The notes under the pieces were generated by a model. That model saw only the letters and a program-made list of their open reading frames with translations. It was not told where the DNA came from and did no database searches. Shown here piece after piece: positions 15,144-22,494 of a stretch of 35,927 nt of DNA (the stretch's first letter is position 1; the number at the start of each line of letters is the position of its first letter). A program made the translations under genes and the position numbers. The DNA comes from an uncultured Clostridia bacterium (GTDB lineage Bacteria > Bacillota > Clostridia > Christensenellales > Borkfalkiaceae), in assembly GCA_947632505.1 (NCBI GenBank), contig CANRPN010000009.1:1-35927 (forward strand), in the 5' to 3' direction.

Positions 15144-17048
15144 CTACGCTACGCGCTTTTTCGGCATTGAGCCGTGAGTGCATGCCACTTCGATTTCCGC
15201 CATAGTGTCTATCGGCTCTGTGAGCGCCATGTCCGCGCAGTTTGCCAAGATGAGCGCTTTTGCGACGGGCGGGCATACGGCGTTGCCGAGCCTTGCGATC
15301 TGCTTCGCCTCGCTATAAGGCTTGCCTATTGCGCCCTCTATGTCAATCACATAGTCTTTCGGGAAACCTTGAGCGAGTTTTAGCTCTTCGGCTTTCAGCA
15401 TACGCATCCCGATGTCGGCTATAAAGTATGCCACGCCGTCTATCTCGATAATGAGTACCTCATCGTCTTTGATGTCATATCCTGCGTATTTGTTCAGCAG
15501 TTCGCGCACCTCTGCCCAATGCCCCAAATCTTGCGCGTCGTCCGCTTTCACAAGATAAGTGCTTATCTGACACAAATGCCCTGCTCCCGCTGTAATCGTC
15601 GGCACAGGCTCTGTGGCGGGCTTACAGTCCATATTCTTGCGCAAAACGCATAGATGGTTTTCGACAAGGAAATGCCTCGGCTTTGTAACAACGGTCTGCA
15701 ACGGCTTTTCTGTTTGTGCGTAGTGTTCGCTGCCGCCGTAGTATTGTACAAGGTGCGCCGTTGACAGTCCATAGCGCGGTGAGCCGTCCACAGTCATCAT
15801 CGGATCATCAAGCTGTTGTCCACGCACTTCATTTTCGCTCTGCTCGGAGTGATATTGCACGAGCGACGCCGCGACAAGTCCGTTATGGTCTATCGCCGTA
15901 ACAGTTGGCGTTGGGCTGTCCGCCGCCGCTCCGCTCTGCTGCTCCCCGCTGAAATACTTTGTGAGGTGCGGCATAATAACACCAAACCTTGCGGCTCCCG
16001 CCATTACAGTATCAAGCGGTCTGTCTGGAATTTGCCCATTACTATTCTGTTGAAATTTTGTTATATGCGGCATTACGAGGTTTTGTTTGCACGTTGTCAC
16101 GACCGTACTTATTGGGTCGTCTATGCCGTTGACTCTAGGCTTCTGCCCTGCATGCTCGCCATAACCTATTGGCACAATAAACGGCTTCGGGTTGCGGACA
16201 GTAAACTTATCCAGTCCGCGCGCTATGCGGCGTAGCGTGTTGTCTACGAGTGGTTTCTTGCGCTCGAATATAGACGGGCACGGAATGCTCCAATCTATAC
16301 ACTCCGCCGCCGTATGATATGGCAATAAGCCTTTGCTCTCGCCGTGCGTCGGTTGCGGAAACACTATCGGCTTTCCGTCGTTCCTCGCGACGAGATAAAA
16401 GCGTTTGCGGATAGTAGGCGCGCCGTAGTCGCATGCTTTAAGTTCCCTGTACTCAACTTTATAGCCAAGCCCCTTGACAAGCCTTGCCGCCTCTACGCTT
16501 GCGGGGTCTATCTTCAAAAACTCGCAAGCCTCGATGAGCGCGGGGTGCTCTGCCGATATGCCCGTCGACAGCATTGCAACAAAGCCGTTGAACGTCTCGC
16601 CAATGTGGTCGGGGTCGGGACGAAGATTGCCCTTTTCGTCCTCTTTGAGCTGTCCCCAAGTTTGTATCTCGGACACGTTCTCCATAAAGATGACGCGCGG
16701 CGCAACGGACGACATTGCCCACTTCAACACCACCCACGACAGCCCGCGTATTTTCTTCTCAACGGGTTTGCCGCCTTTGGCGCGGGAGAAATGCTTGCAG
16801 TCCGGGCTGAACCATGCAAGTCCCACCGGGCGCCCGCCTGTAACGGTTTCGGGATCTATCGCAAAGACATCCTCTTGGAAGTGTTGCGTGTACGGGTGGT
16901 TTACCTTGTGCATTGCGATTGCGTCTCCGTCGTGATTGACGGCAATGTCAACGGGTCTGCCGAGCGCAAGTTCAATGCCGGTGCTTGCTCCGCCGCCACC
17001 TGCAAAGTTGTCTATGATGAGTTCTCTCAAAAAGTTGTCTTGATACAT
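15144..17048 (-). CDS. C5-cytosine DNA methyltransferase with internal repeat array
   Basis: 634 residues, about twice the usual length. Motif I is NFAGGGGASTGIE (about 13-25), the catalytic loop FSPDCKHFS (about 80-88, Cys nucleophile in SPDC rather than PPC), motif VI FMENVSEI (about 122), motif VIII RKRFYLVA (about 215) and motif X GNAVCPPVAKAL (about 595). Between VIII and X, about residues 315-530, at least six loosely repeated units of the form P-xxT-(V/I) followed by a hydrophobic strand occur (for example PISTVVTT, PLDTVMAG, PTPTVTAI, PMMTVDGS, PLQTVVTK, PVPTITAG). The repeats occupy the target-recognition region. GAGGTGG precedes the ATG. Confidence 0.93.
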   Translation of the reverse strand: MYQDNFLRELIIDNFAGGGGASTGIELALGRPVDIAVNHDGDAIAMHKVNHPYTQHFQEDVFAIDPETVTGGRPVGLAWFSPDCKHFSRAKGGKPVEKKIRGLSWVVLKWAMSSVAPRVIFMENVSEIQTWGQLKEDEKGNLRPDPDHIGETFNGFVAMLSTGISAEHPALIEACEFLKIDPASVEAARLVKGLGYKVEYRELKACDYGAPTIRKRFYLVARNDGKPIVFPQPTHGESKGLLPYHTAAECIDWSIPCPSIFERKKPLVDNTLRRIARGLDKFTVRNPKPFIVPIGYGEHAGQKPRVNGIDDPISTVVTTCKQNLVMPHITKFQQNSNGQIPDRPLDTVMAGAARFGVIMPHLTKYFSGEQQSGAAADSPTPTVTAIDHNGLVAASLVQYHSEQSENEVRGQQLDDPMMTVDGSPRYGLSTAHLVQYYGGSEHYAQTEKPLQTVVTKPRHFLVENHLCVLRKNMDCKPATEPVPTITAGAGHLCQISTYLVKADDAQDLGHWAEVRELLNKYAGYDIKDDEVLIIEIDGVAYFIADIGMRMLKAEELKLAQGFPKDYVIDIEGAIGKPYSEAKQIARLGNAVCPPVAKALILANCADMALTEPIDTMAEIEVACTHGSMPKKRVA

Positions 17049-17050
17049 CG

Positions 17051-17275
17051 TTATTCCACCTCTTTAAGCCGTGCGCCGCAGTTCGGGCAGTAGTTCTTTG
17101 CAATTGCTTTCGCTGTTAAAAACACAACGTTTACGTTTTGTCCTTTTTCAAAATAGGAAGAAAGTTCTTCGTCGCAAACAGTGCAATATACTTTTGCCAA
17201 ATGCCCCCGACACTCTCCAACCAATTCTTCCGTATTTACTCTCGGCTCGTGCAGTTCGTTTTCGCGCGTTTTCAT
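17051..17275 (-). CDS. Small zinc-ribbon protein (74 aa)
   Basis: 74 residues from ATG 17275 (MKTRENELH), which overlaps the upstream stop (TTATGA) and has GAGGGGGTG ahead; a longer in-frame start is less likely. Two CxxC pairs, CTVCDEEL (about 31-38) and YCPNCGARL (about 61-69), make a rubredoxin-like zinc ribbon. Function unknown; such ribbons often bind nucleic acid or proteins. Confidence 0.65.
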   Translation of the reverse strand: MKTRENELHEPRVNTEELVGECRGHLAKVYCTVCDEELSSYFEKGQNVNVVFLTAKAIAKNYCPNCGARLKEVE

Positions 17276-17472
17276 AACACCCCCTCGTAAAGCAACGGCT
17301 TCCCGTCTGCGTCCACCAAAACAGAAGTTATCAATATCTCGCCATAATGCGATAAAATCGTTGCGGCATACATAACTTTTGTATATCGGTCGCATACGAC
17401 GATGCTTTTACCGCTACTCTCCACCTCTAAAAACCTATCCTTATCGTCATGAAAACTAATTGCTTGTTTCAT
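17272..17472 (-). CDS. Small hypothetical protein (66 aa)
   Basis: 66 residues from ATG 17472 (MKQAISFHDDKD). The upstream gene stop lies 17 nt inside it, and a G-rich site (GAGGGGGGG) is upstream. The sequence is mostly beta strands (SIVVCDRY, MYAATILSHY, EILITSVLVD), a compact single-domain pattern with no recognised family. Confidence 0.5.
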   Translation of the reverse strand: MKQAISFHDDKDRFLEVESSGKSIVVCDRYTKVMYAATILSHYGEILITSVLVDADGKPLLYEGVL

Positions 17473-17785
17473 CCCTTGTCCCCCCCCTCTCCGACTCAAA
17501 CCATCTGTCAAAGTCATATAGGCGACTGTCTATACGATCAACGATGTTTTGTAAGTCATCCATAAGATTGCGCAGATCGTCTGCCTCTTCCTGTATTTGC
17601 TTAGTTTTCATTTTATAGAAGTCGTAAGCGAGGCTATCCTCTTCAAGTTCGACAATTTCAACCCTGTTATTGTTCTTTTCATTGCTGTTATAGGATTCAA
17701 AATTATCTTGAGTACACGCTCTTGTTACTCCATGACACATAGTGATCTCGTTTGTCTTTTTGTTTCTGTAAATTACAAGTTTCAT
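17456..17785 (-). CDS. Hypothetical protein with C-terminal coiled coil
   Basis: 109 residues. It begins MKLVIYRNKKTNEITMCHG, a start seen in other small clostridial phage proteins, and then has a long heptad-rich helix (about 55-95, QIQEEADDLRNLMDDLQNIV) likely to form a coiled coil. GGAGGAG lies about 9 nt before the ATG, inside the end of the frameshifted ASCH gene. Function unknown. Confidence 0.65.
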   Translation of the reverse strand: MKLVIYRNKKTNEITMCHGVTRACTQDNFESYNSNEKNNNRVEIVELEEDSLAYDFYKMKTKQIQEEADDLRNLMDDLQNIVDRIDSRLYDFDRWFESERGGTRDETSN

Positions 17786-17788
17786 TTT

Positions 17789-18377
17789 TTATATCTCCTC
17801 CACATACATCCAACTTTGCGGCGGGCGGATGACGAACCCTTTATAGTCGCACATATAAATATTTACAGACCAATCTGGGTTTCCTATCCGCAACGGCGTA
17901 TTGACAATAAACTTTGTGGGACGGTGCTTCGCATTCATATCCAAAACATCCGTGATTTACGCGCCATTTGCAAGGCGTTCTGAACTCCCACAACTCTTTG
18001 GGCTCGTCATAGATTTTTAGCTCTGTGATGTGCCAATAAAACGCATAATCACCTTTGCCAATATACGCCGTCAATTCCGATAAACTCATACAGCACCAAT
18101 ATAAACGTCCGATATTTGCGCACGCCGTAAATTCAACGTGTTCTTTTTCTATACAATCACACACAAACTCGCCTATGACTTGCCCTCTTCCGCGATAGCT
18201 TGCGTGCCCGTCCTCGTCTATAAATTGCGGCACTTCGCAAATCCCCTTTGTTTCATAAATATAGCACTTAAACGGCGTTTCCAATGTCGGCTTATCTTTG
18301 CGCACCTCAACCGTCTTTTTACCGCTTGCTATAAGCTCACACCATTTCGGCTGTATTGATAATAAAACCGATTTCAT
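17789..18377 (-). pseudogene. ASCH-domain protein, frameshifted near its C-terminus
   Basis: The frame from ATG 18377 (MKSVLLSIQPKWCELIASGK, then KTVEVRKDKP) is the characteristic start of phage ASCH-domain proteins, predicted RNA-binding proteins of unknown role. It runs 178 residues to a stop at 17841. The +1 frame beginning inside it near 17938 continues as NIYMCDYKGFVIRPPQSWMY and stops at 17789; the RPPQSW-YVE block is the usual C-terminus of this family. A one-base change somewhere around 17900-17960 would join them. The upstream part is otherwise intact, so the gene may be recently damaged, or the sequence may contain an error. Confidence 0.75.
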
Positions 18378-18886
18378 TCCTTATCCCCCCTTAACCTCGC
18401 CAAAAATGCGTCCGCTTCGGCTTCGGTATTAAAGTATTCGTGCTGTATAAAACCATATTTTGCGTTACGGTGATAAACGTCCCATATGTTTCCGAATGAC
18501 TCTGTCCTAAGCTCTTTGCACGGCAACTCAATCATATCGCGCGGCTCAATGTCCTCATTTTCCAAATCGTACTGTAATTCACGAAGAAATTCACCACAAC
18601 TCTTTGTACTATCTCCATCGCGCCAATCGCCATTTTTTATCTCGCTCAACCTGTAATCTTTCATAAGCTCTCCTTGACTCTTTTGATGGTGGCTTCCCAC
18701 TTTCTTTGTGCTTTCAAAAAATTCCCTCATACCTTGCAGGCAGATGTCATCGTCGGGATCTTCATGCTCTCTCAAGTTTTCGCAGAGCCCCTCATGCCCG
18801 TTCGGAGTGCGGTATACACATTTATCACAGTAAACTTCGCCGCTGTTCAAAAGCCATGTGCCAAGATACTTTTCAAAGGCTGTCAT
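18374..18886 (-). CDS. Two small phage proteins apparently fused in frame
   Basis: 170 residues. Residues 1-60 resemble a small Cys-rich phage protein (CDKCVYRTPNGHEGLC, a further Cys at about 49). Residue 75 is a Met preceded in the DNA by AAGGAGAGCTT, a good ribosome site, and from there the sequence is MKDYRLSEIKNGDW, DIEPRDMIELPCK and EAEADAFLARLRGDKE, a paralogue of the protein at 5519-5851. So either a read-through fusion arose by loss of the first stop, or the second protein (18374-18664) is also made from its own start. Function unknown. Confidence 0.65.
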   Translation of the reverse strand: MTAFEKYLGTWLLNSGEVYCDKCVYRTPNGHEGLCENLREHEDPDDDICLQGMREFFESTKKVGSHHQKSQGELMKDYRLSEIKNGDWRDGDSTKSCGEFLRELQYDLENEDIEPRDMIELPCKELRTESFGNIWDVYHRNAKYGFIQHEYFNTEAEADAFLARLRGDKE

Positions 18887-18896
18887 AGTTGTCCTC

Positions 18897-19373
18897 CTAA
18901 TTCAAAAAACTGTATTGTCCGTTCGCGCCCTCAACTATCACAGGGGCACGCATGTTGTTGTCGGTTGCCCACTTTTCCATTATCGTAAGGCTGTCGCCGC
19001 AGATGATGTTGTTTCTTAATGTCATGTTCAACATCCACTTGCAAAAGCTGTTGCAGTTTGGATATGCTTCAAGATACATCGCTTTCAGCCGGTCTCGCGC
19101 TTCGTCTATGTTGTCTTGCTGTATGTCTATGCCGACTATGCTTGCAAGAGCTTTAAGGCCGTCATGCTCGTTGGCGCATAGTTTGAGCTTGCGGGCGTAT
19201 ATCTCAACAAGAAAGTTACCATTACCGCAAGCAGGTTCTAGGAATGTGCTTTCAATCGTCCACTTTTCGGCGGGTATCAAATCGCACATTTCCTTGACGA
19301 TCCTCGACGGCGTATAGACTTCCGCAAAATCTCTTACGCGTTCCTTGCTTTTGATAATTTGCTCATCCGCCAT
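18897..19373 (-). CDS. N6-adenine methylase-like protein lacking the catalytic NPPY part
   Basis: 158 residues. It begins with a segment typical of type I/IIG modification subunits (VRDFAEVYTPSRIVKEMCDL), then the SAM-binding motif FLEPACGNGNFLVEIYARK (about 46-64) and IVGIDIQQDNIDEAR. It ends after ICGDSLTIMEKW, where the catalytic NPPY segment would normally come next; none is present. It could be a truncated enzyme, a SAM-binding accessory protein, or one of the short forms seen on clostridial elements. The ribosome site is weak. Activity cannot be claimed. Confidence 0.8.
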   Translation of the reverse strand: MADEQIIKSKERVRDFAEVYTPSRIVKEMCDLIPAEKWTIESTFLEPACGNGNFLVEIYARKLKLCANEHDGLKALASIVGIDIQQDNIDEARDRLKAMYLEAYPNCNSFCKWMLNMTLRNNIICGDSLTIMEKWATDNNMRAPVIVEGANGQYSFLN

Positions 19374-19388
19374 AGCGCTCTGTTTGTT

Positions 19389-19793
19389 CTACTTCTTATC
19401 CTCATCGCCGTCTATAAATGCGCCTATCACCACCCTACCGCGATCAGTCACTATTTCTACCAGCGGCAATGCCATTTTTGTCTGCGTCTGAGTGACAATC
19501 GCTTTTTTGAGTCCTCTCACAAGAGCGCGATGATTTCTGTATGTTTTTGCCTTGGAAAAGCATGTCAGGTTCTCTCTTCCATCAAAGTAATCACCGTGCC
19601 CAAAGGTAATGACGTATTTCGGAAGTATGCTGTCCAGCCTGATGAGGTCATACCACACAAGGCAAATAAACAAAATGCAACTCAGAGTGCTGACAACCAC
19701 CAGCCCCGTATTCATGAGTTTGATCGCAAGTGCACACACCGTGAGCCACCCTGCTGCGATGAGAATGTCTGCTGCCAATTTTACTTTCAACAT
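19389..19793 (-). CDS. Membrane protein with two N-terminal TM helices
   Basis: 134 residues. Two hydrophobic segments, about residues 6-27 and 31-50, form a hairpin in the membrane, followed by a soluble domain of about 80 residues with beta character (IVTQTQTKMALPLVEIVTDR). No recognised family. AAAGGGGAACAGGA precedes the ATG. Lying in the early operon, it may be a membrane-acting host-takeover factor, but nothing proves that. Confidence 0.6.
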   Translation of the reverse strand: MLKVKLAADILIAAGWLTVCALAIKLMNTGLVVVSTLSCILFICLVWYDLIRLDSILPKYVITFGHGDYFDGRENLTCFSKAKTYRNHRALVRGLKKAIVTQTQTKMALPLVEIVTDRGRVVIGAFIDGDEDKK

Positions 19794-19812
19794 TGTTCCT
19801 GTTCCCCTTTAC

Positions 19813-20097
19813 TTATTTGTTCTCGCCGGCTTTGTCGCTGCCCTGTGTGTATATCCGAAACTTGTTCAGTACAAAGCCTGTTTTGGAATGATTCATCTCG
19901 GTTTCATGTATCCCAAAATTCTCGATCCCATGCTCTATCTCGATCTCGCCGCCGTTATCCTCAACATGCACGCGTCCGACCAATATGTTGTGCTTCTCTT
20001 TGAGCTGGTCGCGTATATACTTTTGGATGATTTCATAGCCAATAAGGCGATTCATGAGCGCTATTGCTTCTTCGTTGCCTTTTTCTATCACTGTCAC
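19813..20097 (-). CDS. Small hypothetical protein (94 aa), GTG start
   Basis: 94 residues. The start is GTG at 20097, overlapping the upstream stop (CTGTGA) with GGGAGG just ahead. The N-terminal half is helical (AIALMNRLIGYEIIQKYIRD), and the rest alternates strands and charged loops. No domain recognised. Confidence 0.5.
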   Translation of the reverse strand: MTVIEKGNEEAIALMNRLIGYEIIQKYIRDQLKEKHNILVGRVHVEDNGGEIEIEHGIENFGIHETEMNHSKTGFVLNKFRIYTQGSDKAGENK

Positions 20098-20378
20098 AGC
20101 CTCCCATGTGCCCTTTCCGCTCTTTCGATTGCACGACGATAGTGTTCCAACGCTTCTTTCGCTCGTGGGTCTTTATGGAAGTCCACAAACCCGTCCGGAA
20201 CCTTGAGTTCGCTGAGCGGTCGCGTGATACACCTTGTGCAGCCAACTGTCTCAACCCCCAGTGCGCCGAAGTCATTCAGCAGTTTTCTGTTGCTTCCAAT
20301 GATCAGTTCGCCGCAGAATGGGCACCTTTTTGCGTTACCGCTTCGCTTTGTTTGTTTTGCGTTTAGATCGTTTGTCAT
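20094..20378 (-). CDS. Small zinc-ribbon protein (94 aa)
   Basis: 94 residues from ATG 20378 with AAGGGGG 5 nt upstream; the longer reading would overlap the SSB gene. CPFCGELI (about 19-26) and a second pair CTRC (about 47-50) form a likely zinc ribbon; the C-terminal half is a basic helix (RAKEALEHYRRAIERAERA). Ribbons of the Lar/YopX-like type are common in phages; the function is not known. Confidence 0.6.
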   Translation of the reverse strand: MTNDLNAKQTKRSGNAKRCPFCGELIIGSNRKLLNDFGALGVETVGCTRCITRPLSELKVPDGFVDFHKDPRAKEALEHYRRAIERAERAHGRL

Positions 20379-20388
20379 TTTTACCCCC

Positions 20389-20775
20389 TTATCTGAACGG
20401 TGGAGTATCATCTTCTACAATATCCAACCCGTTCCATTGTTTATCGCCGTCCGCCTTGGATTTTGAGTTAAGATACTCCACAGCTTCGGCAACTATCTCC
20501 ATGAATGTTCTTTTCTCGCCGTTTTTGTTCTCGTAAGAACGATTTGTCAACGAGCCGCTCACGCAGATTTTATTTCCTTTTTTGCAATATTTGCAGACGT
20601 TCTCGGCGACCGTTCGCCATGCGGTGCAATAGAAGTAGTCCGCCTGCCTTTCGCCTTTATCGTCTTTATATTCGCGTTGAACTGCAATCGAGAACTTGCT
20701 ATACGGCGTGCCGTTGTTTGTTGTACAAAGCTCCGGGTCTTTGGTCAGGTTCCCTATTAAGATCACTTTGTTCAT
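20389..20775 (-). CDS. ssb: Single-stranded DNA-binding protein
   Basis: 128 residues. Canonical SSB: MNKVILIGNLTKDPE, FSIAVQREY, FYCTAWRTVAENVCKYCKKG and SGSLTNRSYENKNG fill the OB fold (1-105). The tail is short and ends DDTPPFR, close to the DDDIPF tip that binds partner proteins. It coats single-stranded DNA during phage replication and RecT-driven recombination. The ATG overlaps the upstream nuclease stop (CAATGA) and has AGGAGAGAGGAG ahead. The gene belongs to the early operon. Confidence 0.95.
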   Translation of the reverse strand: MNKVILIGNLTKDPELCTTNNGTPYSKFSIAVQREYKDDKGERQADYFYCTAWRTVAENVCKYCKKGNKICVSGSLTNRSYENKNGEKRTFMEIVAEAVEYLNSKSKADGDKQWNGLDIVEDDTPPFR

Positions 20776-21467
20776 TGCTCCTCTCTCCTTGTTTTGTAGT
20801 AGTTCAGTATTTGCAATATCTTTTTTGCTGCGTCCTCACGGCTGCAAAATGCAAAGTCAACTTTGAAACCATCGGCATAATGCCCCGGCTCGGACATTGT
20901 TTTGAGCACTCTCATAAGCGTAGTTCCTTTGATCGCGGTCATCAACTCACCTTTGGAATGTAGCTTTCGCCGCTCGTGGGGCAATCTGGCGAGGTTTGGC
21001 ACCGCTTCCGATAAGTTCCTTGCCACCACCCCACACCGTTCGGCGAGGGTTTTCTTGGAAAGCCATTTGCCATTTACTTGATAGTAATCACCGTACATAT
21101 CGCTCTTGTATCGAGGCGCTTCCCATGCCGCAAGCTGCTCAAGTTTTGTTATGCCGTCGTCATTGGCAATCAGGAAGCATATACGCCCGCCCCACTCAAT
21201 GCACGTTTCTATCTCGCGACGTATGCGGTCATGGTCTTTTGAGCACACATTCTTGGCGATCTCGACAATTCCGCCCGACGCACTTTTGATGTCCACTGCT
21301 TTATACATACACTCTCTCAATGCGAAGTCCCCAAAAGGAAGGTTCCAGCGCCGATGTTCGTATCCATACTTCGGAAGGTTCTCTATTACGAAGCTGTCAT
21401 CTTGATTCCTCGTATCTGCTATAACGATCGGCTTGGTGGGTAGTTCAAACTTTTGCTTTGTGCTCAT
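20772..21467 (-). CDS. ERCC4-type nuclease-like protein
   Basis: 231 residues from ATG 21467 (MSTKQKFELP), which has GTGAGGACGG ahead and sits 8 nt after the upstream stop. The N-terminal domain resembles phage ERCC4/XPF nucleases: PIVIADTRNQDD (usually DTREQ), LPFGDFAL (GDY-like) and AVDIKSASG (usually ERKS). Two of the acidic residues are therefore conserved and one Glu is replaced, so activity is uncertain. Such nucleases process branched DNA. It lies between the replication initiator and ssb. Confidence 0.65.
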   Translation of the reverse strand: MSTKQKFELPTKPIVIADTRNQDDSFVIENLPKYGYEHRRWNLPFGDFALRECMYKAVDIKSASGGIVEIAKNVCSKDHDRIRREIETCIEWGGRICFLIANDDGITKLEQLAAWEAPRYKSDMYGDYYQVNGKWLSKKTLAERCGVVARNLSEAVPNLARLPHERRKLHSKGELMTAIKGTTLMRVLKTMSEPGHYADGFKVDFAFCSREDAAKKILQILNYYKTRREEQ

Positions 21468-21475
21468 AGCCGTCC

Positions 21476-22258
21476 TCACTTCTTGCTGTGCTCGGAGCAC
21501 TCCGCGATAATGCTAATCGCATAATTTGTGAAGTCCTCAATGTGACCCATATGCGGAAGTATACGATTGATTATGTAGACAATATCGTCCGTGTTCAAGG
21601 CTTTGCCAATTGCCCAAAAATCATCCGCGCTGTATTTCTTGCCATTGTAGGTTCGTGGAGATTCCATCGAGCAAGCGAACTCAAGCGCATCCAACACCTT
21701 TTCGACCAAGTCCATATGAGGAACAACTCCCTCGTACGCGCGAGAGATCATTTCTATTTTATCTTTCTTTATCAATCTCTTAATACTATCCTTTACTGAC
21801 CTATCCTGTGGTGCCATTTGGTTGCCATTTGGTTGCCAATTGGTTGCCGAGCCTTTTTCTTCCTCATTTTGGGCTTCACCCGCGCCGATTTTTGGGATGG
21901 GTATTCCCTGTTTTTCATCGAGCGTATAGGCTCCATCCTCTTTGAGAAATAGCAGCGCCCTTTCATCGGTATAAACGGTCTCTTTGTATCTATCTTTGCG
22001 CAGAAGGTTGTGCATGCGCCAATGCTTGATGACGATTATTCCCGAATCGAACGGAATAACGAAGCGTTTGGCAATCAACAACTTTAAGTCGTCGTCATTG
22101 CACCCTACAAGACGTTGAATACTCTTAGGGTTTTTGACAAAGCCATCATCATCGGCGTTCATGCACAAGTGAAAATACAGGGCTTGACTGCTCATCGGCA
22201 TTTCAAGGAAAGCGTCGCTCTCTGTAATTTTTTTTGTAAACATTCTGCGTTCTGCCAT
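21476..22258 (-). CDS. Phage replisome organizer / DnaD-like replication protein
   Basis: 260 residues. The N-terminus, MAERRMFTKKITESDAFLEM, then ALYFHLCMNADDDGFVKNP, is the winged-helix start of replisome organizers that bind the phage origin and load helicase. A Gln/Asn-rich linker (about 138-155) follows, then a helical C-terminal domain (DLVEKVLDALEFACS; DDFWAIGKALN) of DnaD-like character. The linker DNA contains direct repeats (21809-21848) that could be the origin. The ATG overlaps the upstream stop (TAATG); GGAG is 9 nt ahead. Confidence 0.85.
   Translation of the reverse strand: MAERRMFTKKITESDAFLEMPMSSQALYFHLCMNADDDGFVKNPKSIQRLVGCNDDDLKLLIAKRFVIPFDSGIIVIKHWRMHNLLRKDRYKETVYTDERALLFLKEDGAYTLDEKQGIPIPKIGAGEAQNEEEKGSATNWQPNGNQMAPQDRSVKDSIKRLIKKDKIEMISRAYEGVVPHMDLVEKVLDALEFACSMESPRTYNGKKYSADDFWAIGKALNTDDIVYIINRILPHMGHIEDFTNYAISIIAECSEHSKK
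21809..21848. repeat. Iteron-like repeats, candidate phage replication origin
   Basis: Inside the replication protein gene, TGGTTGCCATT-type units occur in tandem: a shortened copy at 21809-21818, full copies at 21819-21829 and 21830-21840, and TGGTTGCC at 21841-21848. Origins of many Firmicutes phages are iterons inside the initiator gene. The 11-base period does not match the codon period, so the repeat is not merely a protein repeat. Confidence 0.5.
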
Positions 22259-22482
22259 TATTGTTTATCTCCGTCCTCTATGTCACCGTTTTGTTCTTGC
22301 TCAAAACTTAACCCCGTAAGTTGCGCGATTTCACGCCCCTTTTTATCTAGCGAACGCAATTGATACAGCTTTTGCCTCAATGCGTGATTTTCTATCGTTT
22401 TGGCAAGTTTTACATAAGGCGAATTGCGTAGCCTTTCAATTTCGGCCATAACCTCATCTAGTGATAATGCTTTTCTGCTCAT
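22258..22482 (-). CDS. Small hypothetical helical protein (74 aa)
   Basis: 74 residues, helical and basic in the middle (LSLDEVMAEIERLRNSPYVK; NHALRQKLYQLRSLDKKGRE), ending in an acidic tail. It sits between recT and the replication gene and overlaps the latter at TAATG. No family recognised; a role in replication or recombination is only suggested by position. Confidence 0.55.
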   Translation of the reverse strand: MSRKALSLDEVMAEIERLRNSPYVKLAKTIENHALRQKLYQLRSLDKKGREIAQLTGLSFEQEQNGDIEDGDKQ

Positions 22483-22494
22483 GTCTCACCGCCC

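Noticed and set aside
16344-17093. 249-codon plus-strand frame opposite the C5 methylase
   Set aside because: Antisense to a gene with all methylase motifs; no supporting signal.
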